A DNA stretch of 64,000 nucleotides from Streptomyces sp. NRRL S-118 (GCF_000716335.1 NZ_KL591022.1:60545-124544); one strand, 5' to 3'; shown: positions 28,103 through 37,212, counted from the first letter of the stretch. The notes: generated by a model from the letters alone, not told the origin. Made by a program: numbers and translations.

Positions 28103-29299
28103 ATGACCACCCCACGCACCCGGCACACCACGGTGGCCGCTACCGCCGTACTGCTCGCCGCCACGGCGGGCTGCGCAGGCACGCAGCCGCACGGCGCACC
28201 CGCACAGACGGGCCGGCAGGCGGCCGTTCCCTCGTCGGCCGCCGGCGCCGCCGCACACGACGAGCGCCGCGGATTCACCCTCGTGGCCAGCGGCGACGTC
28301 CTGCCGCACGCCTCGATCATCCGGCAGGCACAGGCGGACGCGAACGGTCAGGGCTACGACTTCCGCCCGATGCTCTCCGGCGTCAAACCCGTCGTCTCCG
28401 CGGCCGACCTCGCCCTCTGCCACATGGAGACCGTGTACGGCCCCGACGGCGGCCCCTTCACCGGCTACCCCAGCTTCAAGTCACCGCCGCAGGTCGCCGC
28501 CGCGCTGGCCGAGACCGGCTACGACTCCTGCTCGACCGCGTCCAACCACACCCTCGACGACGGCCTCGACGGACTGGGCCGCACCCTCGACGCACTCGAC
28601 AAGGCGGGCGTCAAGCACGCCGGATCGGCGCGCACCGCGGACGAAGCCGCCCGGCCCACCCTGCTGAAGGCGGGCGGCGCCACGGTCGCGCACCTCGCCT
28701 ACACCTACGGCACCAACGCCGACCCGCTGCCCGAGGCGCAGTCGTGGGCGGTCGACCTCATCGACGAGGAGACGATCGTCGCGGACGCCCGTGCGGCGCG
28801 CGAGGCCGGCGCCGACGTCGTCGTGGTGAGCATGCACTGGGGCACCGAGTGGCAGAGCGACCCCGATCAGCAGCAGCTCGACCTCGCCCGGAGCCTCACC
28901 GCCTCCGCCCGCGACGGCCGTCCCGACATCGATCTCATCGTCGGCACCCACGTCCACGCGCCGCAGGCCTACGAGAAGGTCAACGGCACCTGGGTCATCT
29001 ACGGCATGGGCGACCAGATCGCCGGAGACATGATCAACAACCTCGGGGCGCGCGACCCGCGCGGCAACCAGGGCACCATCGGCCGCTTCACCTTCACGCC
29101 CCCCGACGGCCCGGGCGGTCGCTGGGAGGTCGAGAAGGCCGAGTACCTCCCGCAGTGGTTCAACACCGCCACCGGCCGGGTGATCAACGTCAACGCCGCC
29201 ATCGACGGCGGCCAGGACCTCACCGCGGTCCGGAACGAGATCCAGCAGGCCGTCCTCGGCCGCGGCGCGGACAAGGACGGCCTGCGGATGGGCAAGTGA
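28103..29299 (+). CDS. CapA-family lipoprotein (poly-gamma-glutamate capsule-type metallophosphatase)
   Basis: 398 residues. Signal peptide with lipobox TAGC (Cys about 23), then a calcineurin-like fold of the CapA/PgsA type: FTLVASGDVLPHASIIRQAQ (metal site), ADLALCHMETVYG, CSTASNHTLDDGLDGL, VVVVSMHWGTEW and LIVGTHVHAPQ, ending with YLPQWF. Family members are linked to capsule formation, but in Streptomyces no capsule operon is adjacent. ATG at 28103 is chosen to give a clean signal peptide. Convergent with the amino-acid permease gene (7-bp gap). Confidence 0.9.
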   Translation: MTTPRTRHTTVAATAVLLAATAGCAGTQPHGAPAQTGRQAAVPSSAAGAAAHDERRGFTLVASGDVLPHASIIRQAQADANGQGYDFRPMLSGVKPVVSAADLALCHMETVYGPDGGPFTGYPSFKSPPQVAAALAETGYDSCSTASNHTLDDGLDGLGRTLDALDKAGVKHAGSARTADEAARPTLLKAGGATVAHLAYTYGTNADPLPEAQSWAVDLIDEETIVADARAAREAGADVVVVSMHWGTEWQSDPDQQQLDLARSLTASARDGRPDIDLIVGTHVHAPQAYEKVNGTWVIYGMGDQIAGDMINNLGARDPRGNQGTIGRFTFTPPDGPGGRWEVEKAEYLPQWFNTATGRVINVNAAIDGGQDLTAVRNEIQQAVLGRGADKDGLRMGK

Positions 29300-29305
29300 C
29301 AGGCG

Positions 29306-30760
29306 TCAGACCCCGGCCCCGGGCCCGGGCGGCGGCTCCCCCTCCGCGCGGGCCCCGCGCTTCGCCAGGTTGGAGTTGCGGTAGGAGTAGCCGAAGTACA
29401 CCACCAGCCCCAGCAGGAGCCAGACGGCGAACCGCGCCCACGTCTGCCACTGCAGGAAGGTGATCAGCCAGACCGAGAAGACCACGCCGAGCGCCGGCAC
29501 CACCGGCATCCCCGGCGTGCGGAACGTGCGCGGCAGGTCCGGCCGCTTGTAGTGCAGCACGATGACCGCCACGCACACCACGACGAACGCCAGCAGGATG
29601 CCGATGTTCGTCAGCTCGGCCGCCTCGCCGATCGGCAGGAACCCGGCGATCAGCGCCGAGGCGGCGCCCACGATCCACGTCACCCGGGTCGGCACGTGCC
29701 GCGTCGGGTGCGTCTTGGCGAACCACCGCGGCAGCAGCCCGTCCCGGGACATGGAGAACCACACACGGGTCACACCCAGCATGAACGTGAACATCACGGT
29801 GAGGATGCCGATGATGGCGCCCACCGCGATGACGTCCGCCAGCGCGCCCAGGCCCACCGACTTGAAGGCCGTGGAGAAGCCGCTCTCCTTGTCGATCTCG
29901 GTGTAGTTCTGCATGCCCGTCAGCACCAGGCACGCCAGCACGTACAGGACCATCGAGATCGCCAGCGAGTAGAGGATCGCCTTCGGCATGTGCCGCTGCG
30001 CGTCCTTGGACTCCTCCGCCGCCGTCGACATCGCGTCGTACCCGAACACCGCGAAGAACACCGTCGCCGCACCGGTGAACGCCCCGCCCACGCCGTACGG
30101 GAAGAAGGGGGTGTAGTTCGCCGAGGTGATGTGGAAGAAGCCGACCACGATCACCAGCAGCACGACGAGCACCTTCAGCACCACGACCACCGTCTCGAAG
30201 CGGGCGGCGTTCTTGATGCCGAGCGTGAGCAGATAAGCGATCAGCAGGCACAGCAGGGCGGCGAACAGGTCCACCCGGTGGCCTTCTCCCGTGCCGGGCG
30301 CGCCCAGCATCCAGGCGGGCAGTTCCGCCCCCACTTCGCCGAGCAGGAAGTTGAAGTAGCCGGAGATGCCGATCGCGACGACCGCCACGATCGCGGTGTA
30401 CTCCAGCAGCAGGTCCCAGCCGATGAACCAGCCGGCGAGCTCACCGAGGACCGCGTAGCCGTACGTGTACGCCGATCCCGCCTTCGGGATGAGCCCGGCG
30501 AACTCGGCGTAGCTGAAGGCGGCGGCCGCGCTCGCCACACCCGCGACGAGGAACGACACCAGCACCGCCGGACCGGCCGTGCCGTTGGCGACGGTACCGG
30601 CGAGGGTGAAGATTCCCGCGCCGATGATGCCGCCCACCCCGATCGCCGTGAGCTGCCACAGCCCCAGCGTCCGGGTGAGCTGCTCCTGCGCGCCGCCCTC
30701 CTCGATCAGTTCGATGGGTTTGCGGCGCAGAATTCCCTGCCCCGCGCGGATCCTGGCCAT
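29306..30760 (-). CDS. APC-superfamily amino acid permease
   Basis: 484 residues, 12 membrane helices. The cationic-amino-acid-transporter type opening TRTLGLWQLTAIGVGGIIGA then GIFTLAGTVANGTAGP, and SYAEFAGLIPKAGSAYTYGY, are typical; FFAVFGYDAMSTAAEESKDA is the conserved central segment. It imports amino acids with protons, arginine/lysine-type substrates being commonest for this subgroup. The ATG at 30760 has AGAGGTGA upstream; the longer open frame would cross the promoter. Confidence 0.93.
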   Translation of the reverse strand: MARIRAGQGILRRKPIELIEEGGAQEQLTRTLGLWQLTAIGVGGIIGAGIFTLAGTVANGTAGPAVLVSFLVAGVASAAAAFSYAEFAGLIPKAGSAYTYGYAVLGELAGWFIGWDLLLEYTAIVAVVAIGISGYFNFLLGEVGAELPAWMLGAPGTGEGHRVDLFAALLCLLIAYLLTLGIKNAARFETVVVVLKVLVVLLVIVVGFFHITSANYTPFFPYGVGGAFTGAATVFFAVFGYDAMSTAAEESKDAQRHMPKAILYSLAISMVLYVLACLVLTGMQNYTEIDKESGFSTAFKSVGLGALADVIAVGAIIGILTVMFTFMLGVTRVWFSMSRDGLLPRWFAKTHPTRHVPTRVTWIVGAASALIAGFLPIGEAAELTNIGILLAFVVVCVAVIVLHYKRPDLPRTFRTPGMPVVPALGVVFSVWLITFLQWQTWARFAVWLLLGLVVYFGYSYRNSNLAKRGARAEGEPPPGPGAGV

Positions 30761-30939
30761 GAGCGTCACCTCTTTGCGGACGGCATCGGCTGACGGCCGA
30801 TCATGATGGCGCAGCGGGGGGTGCGGCGGAAGACGCCACACGGCCCGCCGGACCAGTGGCCCGAGAAGTGCCCGGCTACGGCCGCCTGCCCCGTCCTGCC
30901 CCCGCCGGCGGGCGGCCCGGCGGAACCGGCGTGCCCCTC

Positions 30940-31210
30940 CGGCTCGCCGATCGACGGCTCCTGGTCGTCCTCGGCACCGGACCGGGCACGGCCCGCTCGC
31001 AGCTGACCGAGCCCGTGGAGCAGTGGCGGCGGTTCACCGAGCGGTCGTTGCCGTCGGCGCCCGGCGACCCGGAGGCGATGGAGGTCGGGACGAGGGAGTC
31101 CTCGACGCGCTGGAGTTCGCGATGCCGCCGACGGGCGGGCTCGGCATCGGCGCGGACCGGCTCGTCATGGTCCCGGCCGGGCCATCCGGGAGACCTGCCC
31201 TTCCTCACAG
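30940..31210 (+). pseudogene. Lysyl-tRNA synthetase (LysX/LysS type) C-terminal relic
   Basis: Two frames together spell the end of a class II lysyl-tRNA synthetase: LLVVLGTGPGTARSQLTEPV then EQWRRFTERS up to about 31090, and, after a shift, EGVLDALEFAMPPTGGLGIG then ADRLVM, which is class II motif 3. A third frame gives AIRET from the usual IRETLPF ending. No N-terminal 400 residues are present, and there are at least two frameshifts, so this is a dead fragment. It lies between the permease promoter and the deacetylase gene. Confidence 0.75.
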
Positions 31211-31342
31211 GTCCGCCGGCACTGAACGGACCCGTCGCAGGGCGACGACACGCCGGGGCCGGCTCCTCCTATCGAGTGCAATCGACCGCCCCCACCGGTG
31301 TGGGACGGCGACCGGGAGCATCCGCCATGCGAGTTATTAATC

Positions 31343-32254
31343 ATGAAAAACGATGAGATGCCCACAGGGCGGCGGATGGTGCTCCGCATCGCCGCCGTGC
31401 TCGGGGCCACCACCACCGTCGGACTCTTCGCCAACGACCGCTTCACTCCCGAGCGGGCCGGCACACCGTCCGGGCCGTCCACCGCCCGCCCAGCCCCAGC
31501 CCCAGCCTCCGCCCCCGCCCGCGGCCCCGGACGGGCGGCCGCCGCCCCGCCCGCGGCCGCGGGCCCGCAGGCCGGGGCGCGTCTGGCGCCGTCCGCGTAC
31601 CGCCTCCAGCCGATGACCTCAGAGAGCCCGCCCCGCTACCGCCGCGCCCTGCCGCCGGTGCGGCAGCGGCCCCTCCTGCGCGTGTCCGGCATCGGCCGCA
31701 CGATGGTGCTCTCCTTCGACGACGGGCCCGACCCCCGCTACACCCCCGCCGTCCTGCGGACCCTGCGGGCGCACCAAGTACGGGCGATGTTCTTCGTCTG
31801 CGGCGAGATGGCCGCGTACCGTCCCGACCTGCTGCGCGAGATGACCGCCGACGGCCACGTCGTCGGCAACCACTCGTGGTCCCACCCCAACGTCAGCAAA
31901 CTCGCCCCCTCCGGCATCCGCGACGAGCTCGGCAGGACCTGCGACGTGATCGAGCGCAGCACCGGCGCCCCGCCCCTGTGGTACCGGGCCCCCTACGGGG
32001 CCTGGAACCGGGACTCGTTCGAGATCGGGGCCGAGCTCGGCATGGAGCCGCTCGCCTGGACCGTGGACACCCTCGACTGGACGGAACCGGGCAGCTCGGC
32101 CATCGTGCGCCGCGTCATGGACGGGGCCGCACCCGGTGTCGTGGTGCTCTCCCACGACGCGGGTGGCGACCGCTCGCAGAGCGTGGAGGCACTGAAGACC
32201 TATCTGCCCCGGCTGCTCGACGCCGGGTACCACCTCACCGTGCCGCGTCGGTGA
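31343..32254 (+). CDS. Secreted polysaccharide deacetylase (NodB fold)
   Basis: 303 residues. Arg-Arg signal/anchor (RRMVLRIAAVLGATTTVGLF), a Pro/Ala-rich spacer (about 40-90), then a carbohydrate esterase 4 domain: MVLSFDDGPDPRYTPAVLRT (Asp126-Asp127), GNHSWSHPNVSKL (His177, His181), WYRAPYGAWN and VVLSHDAGG. It removes N-acetyl groups from peptidoglycan or chitin-like polymers outside the cell. The ATG at 31343 follows an AT-rich TTATTAATC without clear ribosome site; an alternative ATG is at 31358. Confidence 0.9.
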   Translation: MKNDEMPTGRRMVLRIAAVLGATTTVGLFANDRFTPERAGTPSGPSTARPAPAPASAPARGPGRAAAAPPAAAGPQAGARLAPSAYRLQPMTSESPPRYRRALPPVRQRPLLRVSGIGRTMVLSFDDGPDPRYTPAVLRTLRAHQVRAMFFVCGEMAAYRPDLLREMTADGHVVGNHSWSHPNVSKLAPSGIRDELGRTCDVIERSTGAPPLWYRAPYGAWNRDSFEIGAELGMEPLAWTVDTLDWTEPGSSAIVRRVMDGAAPGVVVLSHDAGGDRSQSVEALKTYLPRLLDAGYHLTVPRR

Positions 32255-32302
32255 ACGCGGCGCCCGCGCGCCGGCCGCGCGGGCGCCGCGTGCGGCGGAC
32301 CC

Positions 32303-32959
32303 TCAGCGGGTCTCCACCATCCGCGCGAAGACGACCACGTTGCCGTCGTACCCGCCGGCCTTGGAGTAGCCGCCGCCGCAGGTGATCACGCGCAGCTCCG
32401 CGTGGCCGGTGTCGCCGTAGACGCGCACACCCGGGAAGTCCTGCTTGGAGAAGACCTCGATGCCGTAGACCTCGAAGACCGCCACGCGGCCGTCGTAGCG
32501 CGTCACCTCCACCAGCTGGCCCCGCTTGACCGAACCGAGCCCGTAGAAGACGGCCGGCCCCGAATGGTTGTCGACGTGGCCGACGATGACGGCCGTACCG
32601 CGCTGGCCCGGCGAGATGCCGTTCTGGTACCAGCCCGCCAGATTGGGGTCCTGGGGCGGCGGCGCGTCGATCCAGCCCTCCTTGTCCAGTCCCACGTCCA
32701 TGATCGGGGCGTCCACGTTGATCGCCTCGATCCGGATGCGCGACGCGGGCGCGTATGCCAATGTCTGCAACGAGGCCGGCGGGGTGGGGGCCATGGCGAC
32801 GCCGCGCTCCGAGGGCGTCGCGAGGGCCGCCGGCTGCGGTGGCCCGATCCGGTCGTCCAGGCCGTTCCGCAACATCGCAGTACCGGTGAGCAGGACGAGG
32901 GCCAGTGCGCCCCACGGCGAGCGTCTCCTCCACTCGAAGCCGCTGTGCTCCAGACCCAT
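32303..32959 (-). CDS. Class F sortase
   Basis: 218 residues. One N-terminal membrane helix (about 15-33), then a sortase barrel with catalytic His128 (VIVGHVDN), Cys194 (RVITCGGGYS) and Arg213 (VVFARM). Class F sortases of Actinobacteria cut surface-protein sorting signals and act at the cell envelope. The genes at 33274 and 33919 encode short exported proteins with a C-terminal hydrophobic segment and Arg tail and are the obvious local candidates as substrates. Confidence 0.92.
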   Translation of the reverse strand: MGLEHSGFEWRRRSPWGALALVLLTGTAMLRNGLDDRIGPPQPAALATPSERGVAMAPTPPASLQTLAYAPASRIRIEAINVDAPIMDVGLDKEGWIDAPPPQDPNLAGWYQNGISPGQRGTAVIVGHVDNHSGPAVFYGLGSVKRGQLVEVTRYDGRVAVFEVYGIEVFSKQDFPGVRVYGDTGHAELRVITCGGGYSKAGGYDGNVVVFARMVETR

Positions 32960-33273
32960 GGTTCTCCCTTCGAGGCGTGTGTACGCACGCTAAGGGCGGC
33001 GCACGCGGCGGGCGATCAGTGGAGGGCGAACGGGTGGCCGGGACGCCGGACGGGTGATGACCCATCCGAGTACTCGTCATGGACCTCCCTGACGGTCTGT
33101 GACCTGCGGCTCCATCAGCTTCAGCACCGCCTCACCGGCGTGTCGTCTCACTGAGGTGGACCAATTGTCGAAATGCGGTGATCAGACCGGCTTGTGAAGG
33201 TTCGTCGTGGAAGGCGTACTCGTCGAATTTCCCGGAGCGCCGCTTTGGGGCGTCTTCCACTGGAGGTTCAACC
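32960..33273. promoter_or_regulatory. Intergenic region between divergent sortase and secreted-protein genes
   Basis: 314 bp with two transcription starts expected, one on each strand. GCGTGTGTACGCACGC at 32977-32992 is near-palindromic and close to the sortase start; CGAGTACTCG at about 33067-33076 is a perfect 10-bp palindrome. No gene is supported. Confidence 0.45.
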
Positions 33274-33780
33274 ATGCGTGCTTCACGCGCTCTCGCGGTG
33301 GCCGCCACCGCGTTCGCGGCCGTCGGGGTCTGCGCTCCCACCGCCGCCGCCACCGACAGTGGCAGCGGCGGCGGCAACGGTCCCACCAATGTCACCGTCC
33401 GTCCCACCCAGGTGCACCAGGGCGGTCAGCTGGCGGTGAGTGCCTCGGGCTGCAACCGCGGCGGCAGCGTCACGTCCAACGCCTTCCCTCCCACCGCACT
33501 CACCCTGAACCGCGCCGGCCAGTCCGCCGCGACCCCCCGCATCTACGACCACGCAACGCCCGGCCAGTACAACCTGGCCGTCCGGTGCAACGACAGCTCG
33601 CTCGTCGTCACCCGCACCTTCACCGTGATCGCCGGCCGCGGCGCCGTGGGCGGCCTCGGCGGCTCCATGGCCCCGAGCTCCACCGAGATGGCCATCGGTG
33701 CCGCCCTCGTCGGCACGGCGGCCATCGGCGGCGGGCTGTTCATCAGCCGGCGTCGCCGCCTGATCGGCGGACAGGTCTGA
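33274..33780 (+). CDS. Exported protein with C-terminal anchor segment, GGLGGS motif
   Basis: 168 residues, ATG with TGGAGG upstream. Signal peptide to about 26 (AAATDSGSGGG), a small beta domain with two cysteines (VRPTQVHQGGQLAVSASGCN ... YNLAVRCNDSS), a short spacer containing AVGGLGGSMAPSS, then a hydrophobic helix (MAIGAALVGTAAIGGGLFI) and a basic end RRRRLIGGQV. The layout is that of a sortase-anchored surface protein but without LPXTG. The paralogue at 33919 shares beta domain, GGLGGS and tail. Function unknown. Confidence 0.8.
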   Translation: MRASRALAVAATAFAAVGVCAPTAAATDSGSGGGNGPTNVTVRPTQVHQGGQLAVSASGCNRGGSVTSNAFPPTALTLNRAGQSAATPRIYDHATPGQYNLAVRCNDSSLVVTRTFTVIAGRGAVGGLGGSMAPSSTEMAIGAALVGTAAIGGGLFISRRRRLIGGQV

Positions 33781-33810
33781 CCGGCCGAACCTCCCGGTCC
33801 GGCCGTACAC

Positions 33811-33854
33811 GCCCGTCGCCCCGAGTCCTCGACGAAGGACTCGGGGCGACGGGC
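33811..33854. terminator. Bidirectional terminator, perfect 19-bp stem
   Basis: GCCCGTCGCCCCGAGTCCT (33811-33829) and its exact complement (33836-33854) are separated by a 6-base loop, CGACGA, followed by TTTC. It sits between the two convergent genes ending at 33780 and 33919. Confidence 0.9.
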
Positions 33855-33918
33855 TTTCGGGTGGTGCGACCGGTGGTGCGGTCGGGGCCCTGCGGTGGTT
33901 CTCCGGCCCGCGGGCGGG

Positions 33919-34464
33919 TCAGTGGCGGCGGGTCTGGGCCCGGCGGCGCACCACGAAGATGACGCCGGTGGCCGCGACCACCACGAGTCCGGTGCCCAGG
34001 GCGATCTGGCCGGTGTTCCAGCCGTTGACGCTGCCGCCGAGGCCGCCCCGCACGCCCTGTGGGGGCGCGATGGCAGTCCTCGTGGCGGTGGCCGTCCGGG
34101 TCACGGTCGGGACGGCTGTGGACCTGCTCGTGGGAGTGGCCGTGGCCAGGGCGATGGTGAGGTCCGCGGAGCCCGGGCTGCCGCCCGCGCAGGTGAAGTT
34201 CACCGTGTAGACCGCGCCCCGCTTGGCGTCCCAGTCCACCGTCGCGGTCGCCGCGCCGCCGGCCGGGATGGTCGCGGTGTCGAAGACGCCCGACGACGCC
34301 ATGGCCGTGCCCGGGCAGCCGGGGGCGGAGAGCACCACCTTGCCGCCCGGCTGGACGGTCCTCGGGCTGACGACGAAATCGCCCTGCTGCGCGGCGGCGG
34401 GCGTGGTGAGGGCGAGAGCGGCCGCTCCGAGCAGAGCGGCGGAGGCGGCACGTATCGCGCGCAT
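33919..34464 (-). CDS. Exported protein with C-terminal anchor segment, GGLGGS motif (paralogue)
   Basis: 181 residues. Signal peptide to about 25 (TTPAAAQQGD), a beta domain similar to that at 33274 (VSPRTVQPGGKVVLSAPGCP ... VNFTCAGGSPG; two cysteines), a Thr-rich stretch (TATPTSRSTAVPTVTRTATA), then GVRGGLGGSVNGWNTG, a hydrophobic helix (QIALGTGLVVVAATGVIFVV) and RRRAQTRRH. The gene is convergent to its paralogue; the two look like a duplication. Probable surface protein handled by the sortase at 32303. Confidence 0.8.
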   Translation of the reverse strand: MRAIRAASAALLGAAALALTTPAAAQQGDFVVSPRTVQPGGKVVLSAPGCPGTAMASSGVFDTATIPAGGAATATVDWDAKRGAVYTVNFTCAGGSPGSADLTIALATATPTSRSTAVPTVTRTATATRTAIAPPQGVRGGLGGSVNGWNTGQIALGTGLVVVAATGVIFVVRRRAQTRRH

Positions 34465-34620
34465 GGTCGTTCCTCCGGGTCCCGAGGAGCAGCTGCGGAA
34501 CGGATTTCCACAAAGGGACTGGTATGCACCTCGATGCCGGAAACGCTAGGAGTGCCGTACCACACGCGCGATCCCAGACGGGCGAATGGGGCACCGGTGT
34601 CCCCCGAACGGGGGACACCT

Positions 34621-35385
34621 TCAGCTCCGCAGGTGCGGGAAGAGCGTGAGGAACGCATCGGGCGTCGCGGACACCCCCCGGCCGAACGGGGCGTCGAACG
34701 CCCAGATGAGGAACAGCAGGAACGCGATCAGCGCGCTGAAGAGGCCGGCCAGCAGGAGCTCGCGGAAGGTGCGCCGGATCTGCAGCATGAAGATCATGCC
34801 CACGGTCACCAGCGCTCCGGTGATCAGCCCGAACCACACCACTCCCGGCATCGTGGCACCCGCGCTCTCGGCGCGCGCGGTGCGGGCGTCGTCGACGATC
34901 GCCACGTGGTCCACCAGCGGCTGGTACGCCTCCCCCTCGTGCTCGTCGGCGGGCCGGTAGTCGGTGACGTCCCGGCGCAGCCGGTCCAGCAGCTCGGTTC
35001 CCTCGTCGGCCAGCTCGCCGTGGTCGGCCATGTGGTGCCATTCGGTGTCCACGACGTACGACACGTACGCCGCCACGTCGTCGCGGACGCGGTCGCGCAC
35101 GGCGTCGGGCCAGACCGCGACGCGCCGGTCCACCTCGTGCAGGGCCTGCGCCTCCTGGCGGACGGTCTCCTGGGCGGCACCGCGGCCCTCCCAGACACCG
35201 GCGATCGCCAGTCCCAGGACGATCGCGTACACCACGCCGATCATCATCGTCATGTACTCGATGACGTCGGGCGTCTCGTTCGGGTCGTCGTCGTCGGTGA
35301 CGCGCCGGTTGTTGATGACGACGATGGTGAGGACGACGGCGCACGCGGCGGCCATCGCGATGGACAGAACAAGCCATTCCGACAA
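34621..35385 (-). CDS. DUF4239-type (bestrophin-like) membrane protein
   Basis: 254 residues from TTG with GACGGAGGAACC upstream. Membrane helices at about 5-25, 45-65, 185-205 and 215-235 flank a central helical domain rich in charges (EAQALHEVDRRVAVWPDAVR, YVSYVVDTEWHHMAD). DUF4239 proteins are of unknown function and resemble bestrophin channels in outline. The downstream proline-rich gene begins 27 bp later only in the opposite sense of reading order; the two may be cotranscribed on the minus strand with that gene first. Confidence 0.75.
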   Translation of the reverse strand: MSEWLVLSIAMAAACAVVLTIVVINNRRVTDDDDPNETPDVIEYMTMMIGVVYAIVLGLAIAGVWEGRGAAQETVRQEAQALHEVDRRVAVWPDAVRDRVRDDVAAYVSYVVDTEWHHMADHGELADEGTELLDRLRRDVTDYRPADEHEGEAYQPLVDHVAIVDDARTARAESAGATMPGVVWFGLITGALVTVGMIFMLQIRRTFRELLLAGLFSALIAFLLFLIWAFDAPFGRGVSATPDAFLTLFPHLRS

Positions 35386-35412
35386 GGCGGTTCCTCCGTC
35401 GGTGAGTGAGGA

Positions 35413-35994
35413 TCAGCGGGACGAGCGGGGGCGCAGTGCGGCGGCGGCGAGCACCGCGGGAGCCGTGACCAGGAGCATCAGGGACACCGGCGAAGGGCCG
35501 CCGTCCGGTTCCGGGCGCTCCACGCGCCGGTAGGAGGGCAGCGGCACGGGAGGCGGGGGCGGCTTCGGGCGCGCCGAGGGCTGAGGCGCCGGGGGCTCGG
35601 GGGCCGGCCTGGGCACGGGCCTGGGCTTCGGCGCGGGCACGGGCTTCGGCGCCGGCTGCGGGGGAGGAGGTGGAGCCGGGCGCCGAGGCGGTTCCGGCAC
35701 GGCCGGCGCGGGAGGCGGCTCGGGCGTGGGCGTGGGGGTCGGTTCCGGCTCCGGCGGAGGCGGCGGTGGCGTCGGTGTCGGTGTCGGTGTCGGTGTGGGA
35801 GCGGGGGTCGGGCTCGGCGAGCACGCGGAGCCTCCGGCGATCGACACCGCCGAACCGGGCCCGGACGGGCCGACGGTGGCGTAGGCGCAGGCGTCGGCGG
35901 CCGCGGGCGGCGGTGCCGCCAGCAGACAGGTGAGGACGGTGGCCGGCAGCAGCCGCAGGGCGATCTTTCCGTACACGGCCACGAGCTTGATCAC
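35413..35994 (-). CDS. Secreted proline-rich surface protein
   Basis: About 193 residues. A basic start (KLVAVYGKIALRLL) and hydrophobic run end near AAADAC, then a small region with two cysteines (CAYATVGPSGPGSAVSIAGG), a proline/threonine stretch (TPTPTPTPPPPPPEPEPT) and further Pro/Lys/Arg repeats, and a C-terminal hydrophobic helix (SLMLLVTAPAVLAAAALRP) with RSSR end. No LPXTG. The GTG at 35994 is the most upstream sensible start, but 35982 is possible; neither has a clear ribosome site. The longer frame to 37320 is antisense to the lipoprotein gene. Confidence 0.6.
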   Translation of the reverse strand: MIKLVAVYGKIALRLLPATVLTCLLAAPPPAAADACAYATVGPSGPGSAVSIAGGSACSPSPTPAPTPTPTPTPTPPPPPPEPEPTPTPTPEPPPAPAVPEPPRRPAPPPPPQPAPKPVPAPKPRPVPRPAPEPPAPQPSARPKPPPPPVPLPSYRRVERPEPDGGPSPVSLMLLVTAPAVLAAAALRPRSSR

Positions 35995-36198
35995 ATCCGG
36001 GGTGCCGCACCCGGTGAATCGAGCCCCGTTCCCCTGAAGGAGCGGTTCTGCGTGACCTCCCGCCCGCGCGTCGCCAGTTGGCGTGCCGGCAGAAAATTCC
36101 GGCGCGCGTTGAACACCCGGCACCTCCCCGCCCGTACCTAGGGCCATGAACGGCGCACACGGGGCGCCGCAACCGGCTGAGACGCAACGGGAGATGAC

Positions 36199-37212
36199 AT
36201 GAAGACCTGGCGGAACGCCTCGCTCGCGGTGACAGCGGCGGCCGTGCTGGCGCTGACGACGGCGTGCGGTCAGGAGAAGGGTACGCAGAACACCAACGGG
36301 CAGTCCGTCGGCGCCGCGGCACCGGCCGGAGCGCCCGCCGAGAACGCCGGCGGCTACGGTTCGGACTACGGCTCCGGGGGCGCCGCGCAGGGAGGCGCCG
36401 CACAGGGAGGCGCCGAGGCCGGGCCGGCCGGCCAGCTCGCCGTGTGGGACAGCAAGGAACTCGGCAAGGTGCTCACCGACAGCGAGGGCTTCACCCTGTA
36501 CCGCTTCGACAAGGACTCGGCGAGCCCGCCGAAGTCCAATTGCGAGGGGGAATGCGCCAAGACGTGGCCGGTGGTGTCCGCCGACGGCGCCAAGCCGCCG
36601 GCCGGCGTGGACGCCTCCCTCATGGGCGAGGTGACCCGCGCCGACGGCACCAAGCAACTCACCCTCGACGGCTGGCCTCTGTACCGGTACGCCAAGGACA
36701 CCAAGCCCGGTGAGGCCAAGGGCCAGGGCGTGGGCGGCACGTGGTACGCCGCGTCCCCCGACGGCAAGAAGGCCGCCGCGGGCAGTGGTGCCGAAGGCGA
36801 GGAGGAGGCGGGCGCGGGCGAGGAGGAGAGCGGCGAGGACGCCGGCACCCCGGCCGACCTGGCCGGCCTGTCGGTCCGCAAGGACCCGAAGCTCGGCGAG
36901 GTCGTCGTCGACAAGAACGGCATGACGGTCTACCGGTTCCAGAAGGACTCCGCCTGGCCGATGAAGACGGCGTGCACGGGTGACTGCCTCAAGAAGTGGC
37001 CGGTGGTGGCGCCCGTCGACAAGAACGACACCGAGGGCATCAAGCTCAAGGGCTTCGTGACCTTCGACCGGCCCGACGGCATCCAGCAGCAGACGATCGA
37101 CTGCTGGCCCCTCTACACCTTCGCCGGCGACAAGAAGCCCGGTGACACCAACGGCCAGGGCGTCGGCGGCACGTGGTTCGCCGTCTCGCCCGAGGGCAAG
37201 GTCGTCAAGTAG
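36199..37212 (+). CDS. SCO0930-family lipoprotein with two secreted-repeat pairs
   Basis: 337 residues with lipobox TTAC (Cys about 24). Two copies of the same unit, each a pair of lipoprotein-15/secreted-repeat (PF03640-like) motifs: LGKVLTDSEGFTLYRFDKDS ... CEGECAKTWPVVSADG ... LDGWPLYRYAKD ... GTWYAASPDG, then LGEVVVDKNGMTVYRFQKDS ... CTGDCLKKWPVVAPVD ... WPLYTFAGD ... GTWFAVSPEG. A Glu/Gly linker joins them. In S. coelicolor the corresponding lipoprotein gene lies near rmdA, as here. Molecular function is not known; redox or haem roles have been proposed for the repeat but cannot be read from sequence. Confidence 0.88.
   Translation: MKTWRNASLAVTAAAVLALTTACGQEKGTQNTNGQSVGAAAPAGAPAENAGGYGSDYGSGGAAQGGAAQGGAEAGPAGQLAVWDSKELGKVLTDSEGFTLYRFDKDSASPPKSNCEGECAKTWPVVSADGAKPPAGVDASLMGEVTRADGTKQLTLDGWPLYRYAKDTKPGEAKGQGVGGTWYAASPDGKKAAAGSGAEGEEEAGAGEEESGEDAGTPADLAGLSVRKDPKLGEVVVDKNGMTVYRFQKDSAWPMKTACTGDCLKKWPVVAPVDKNDTEGIKLKGFVTFDRPDGIQQQTIDCWPLYTFAGDKKPGDTNGQGVGGTWFAVSPEGKVVK

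Noticed and set aside
33274..35994. LPXTG-type sorting signals in the surface proteins
   Set aside because: No LPXTG, LAXTG or NPXTG is present in any of the three C-termini; only GGLGGS is shared by two of them.
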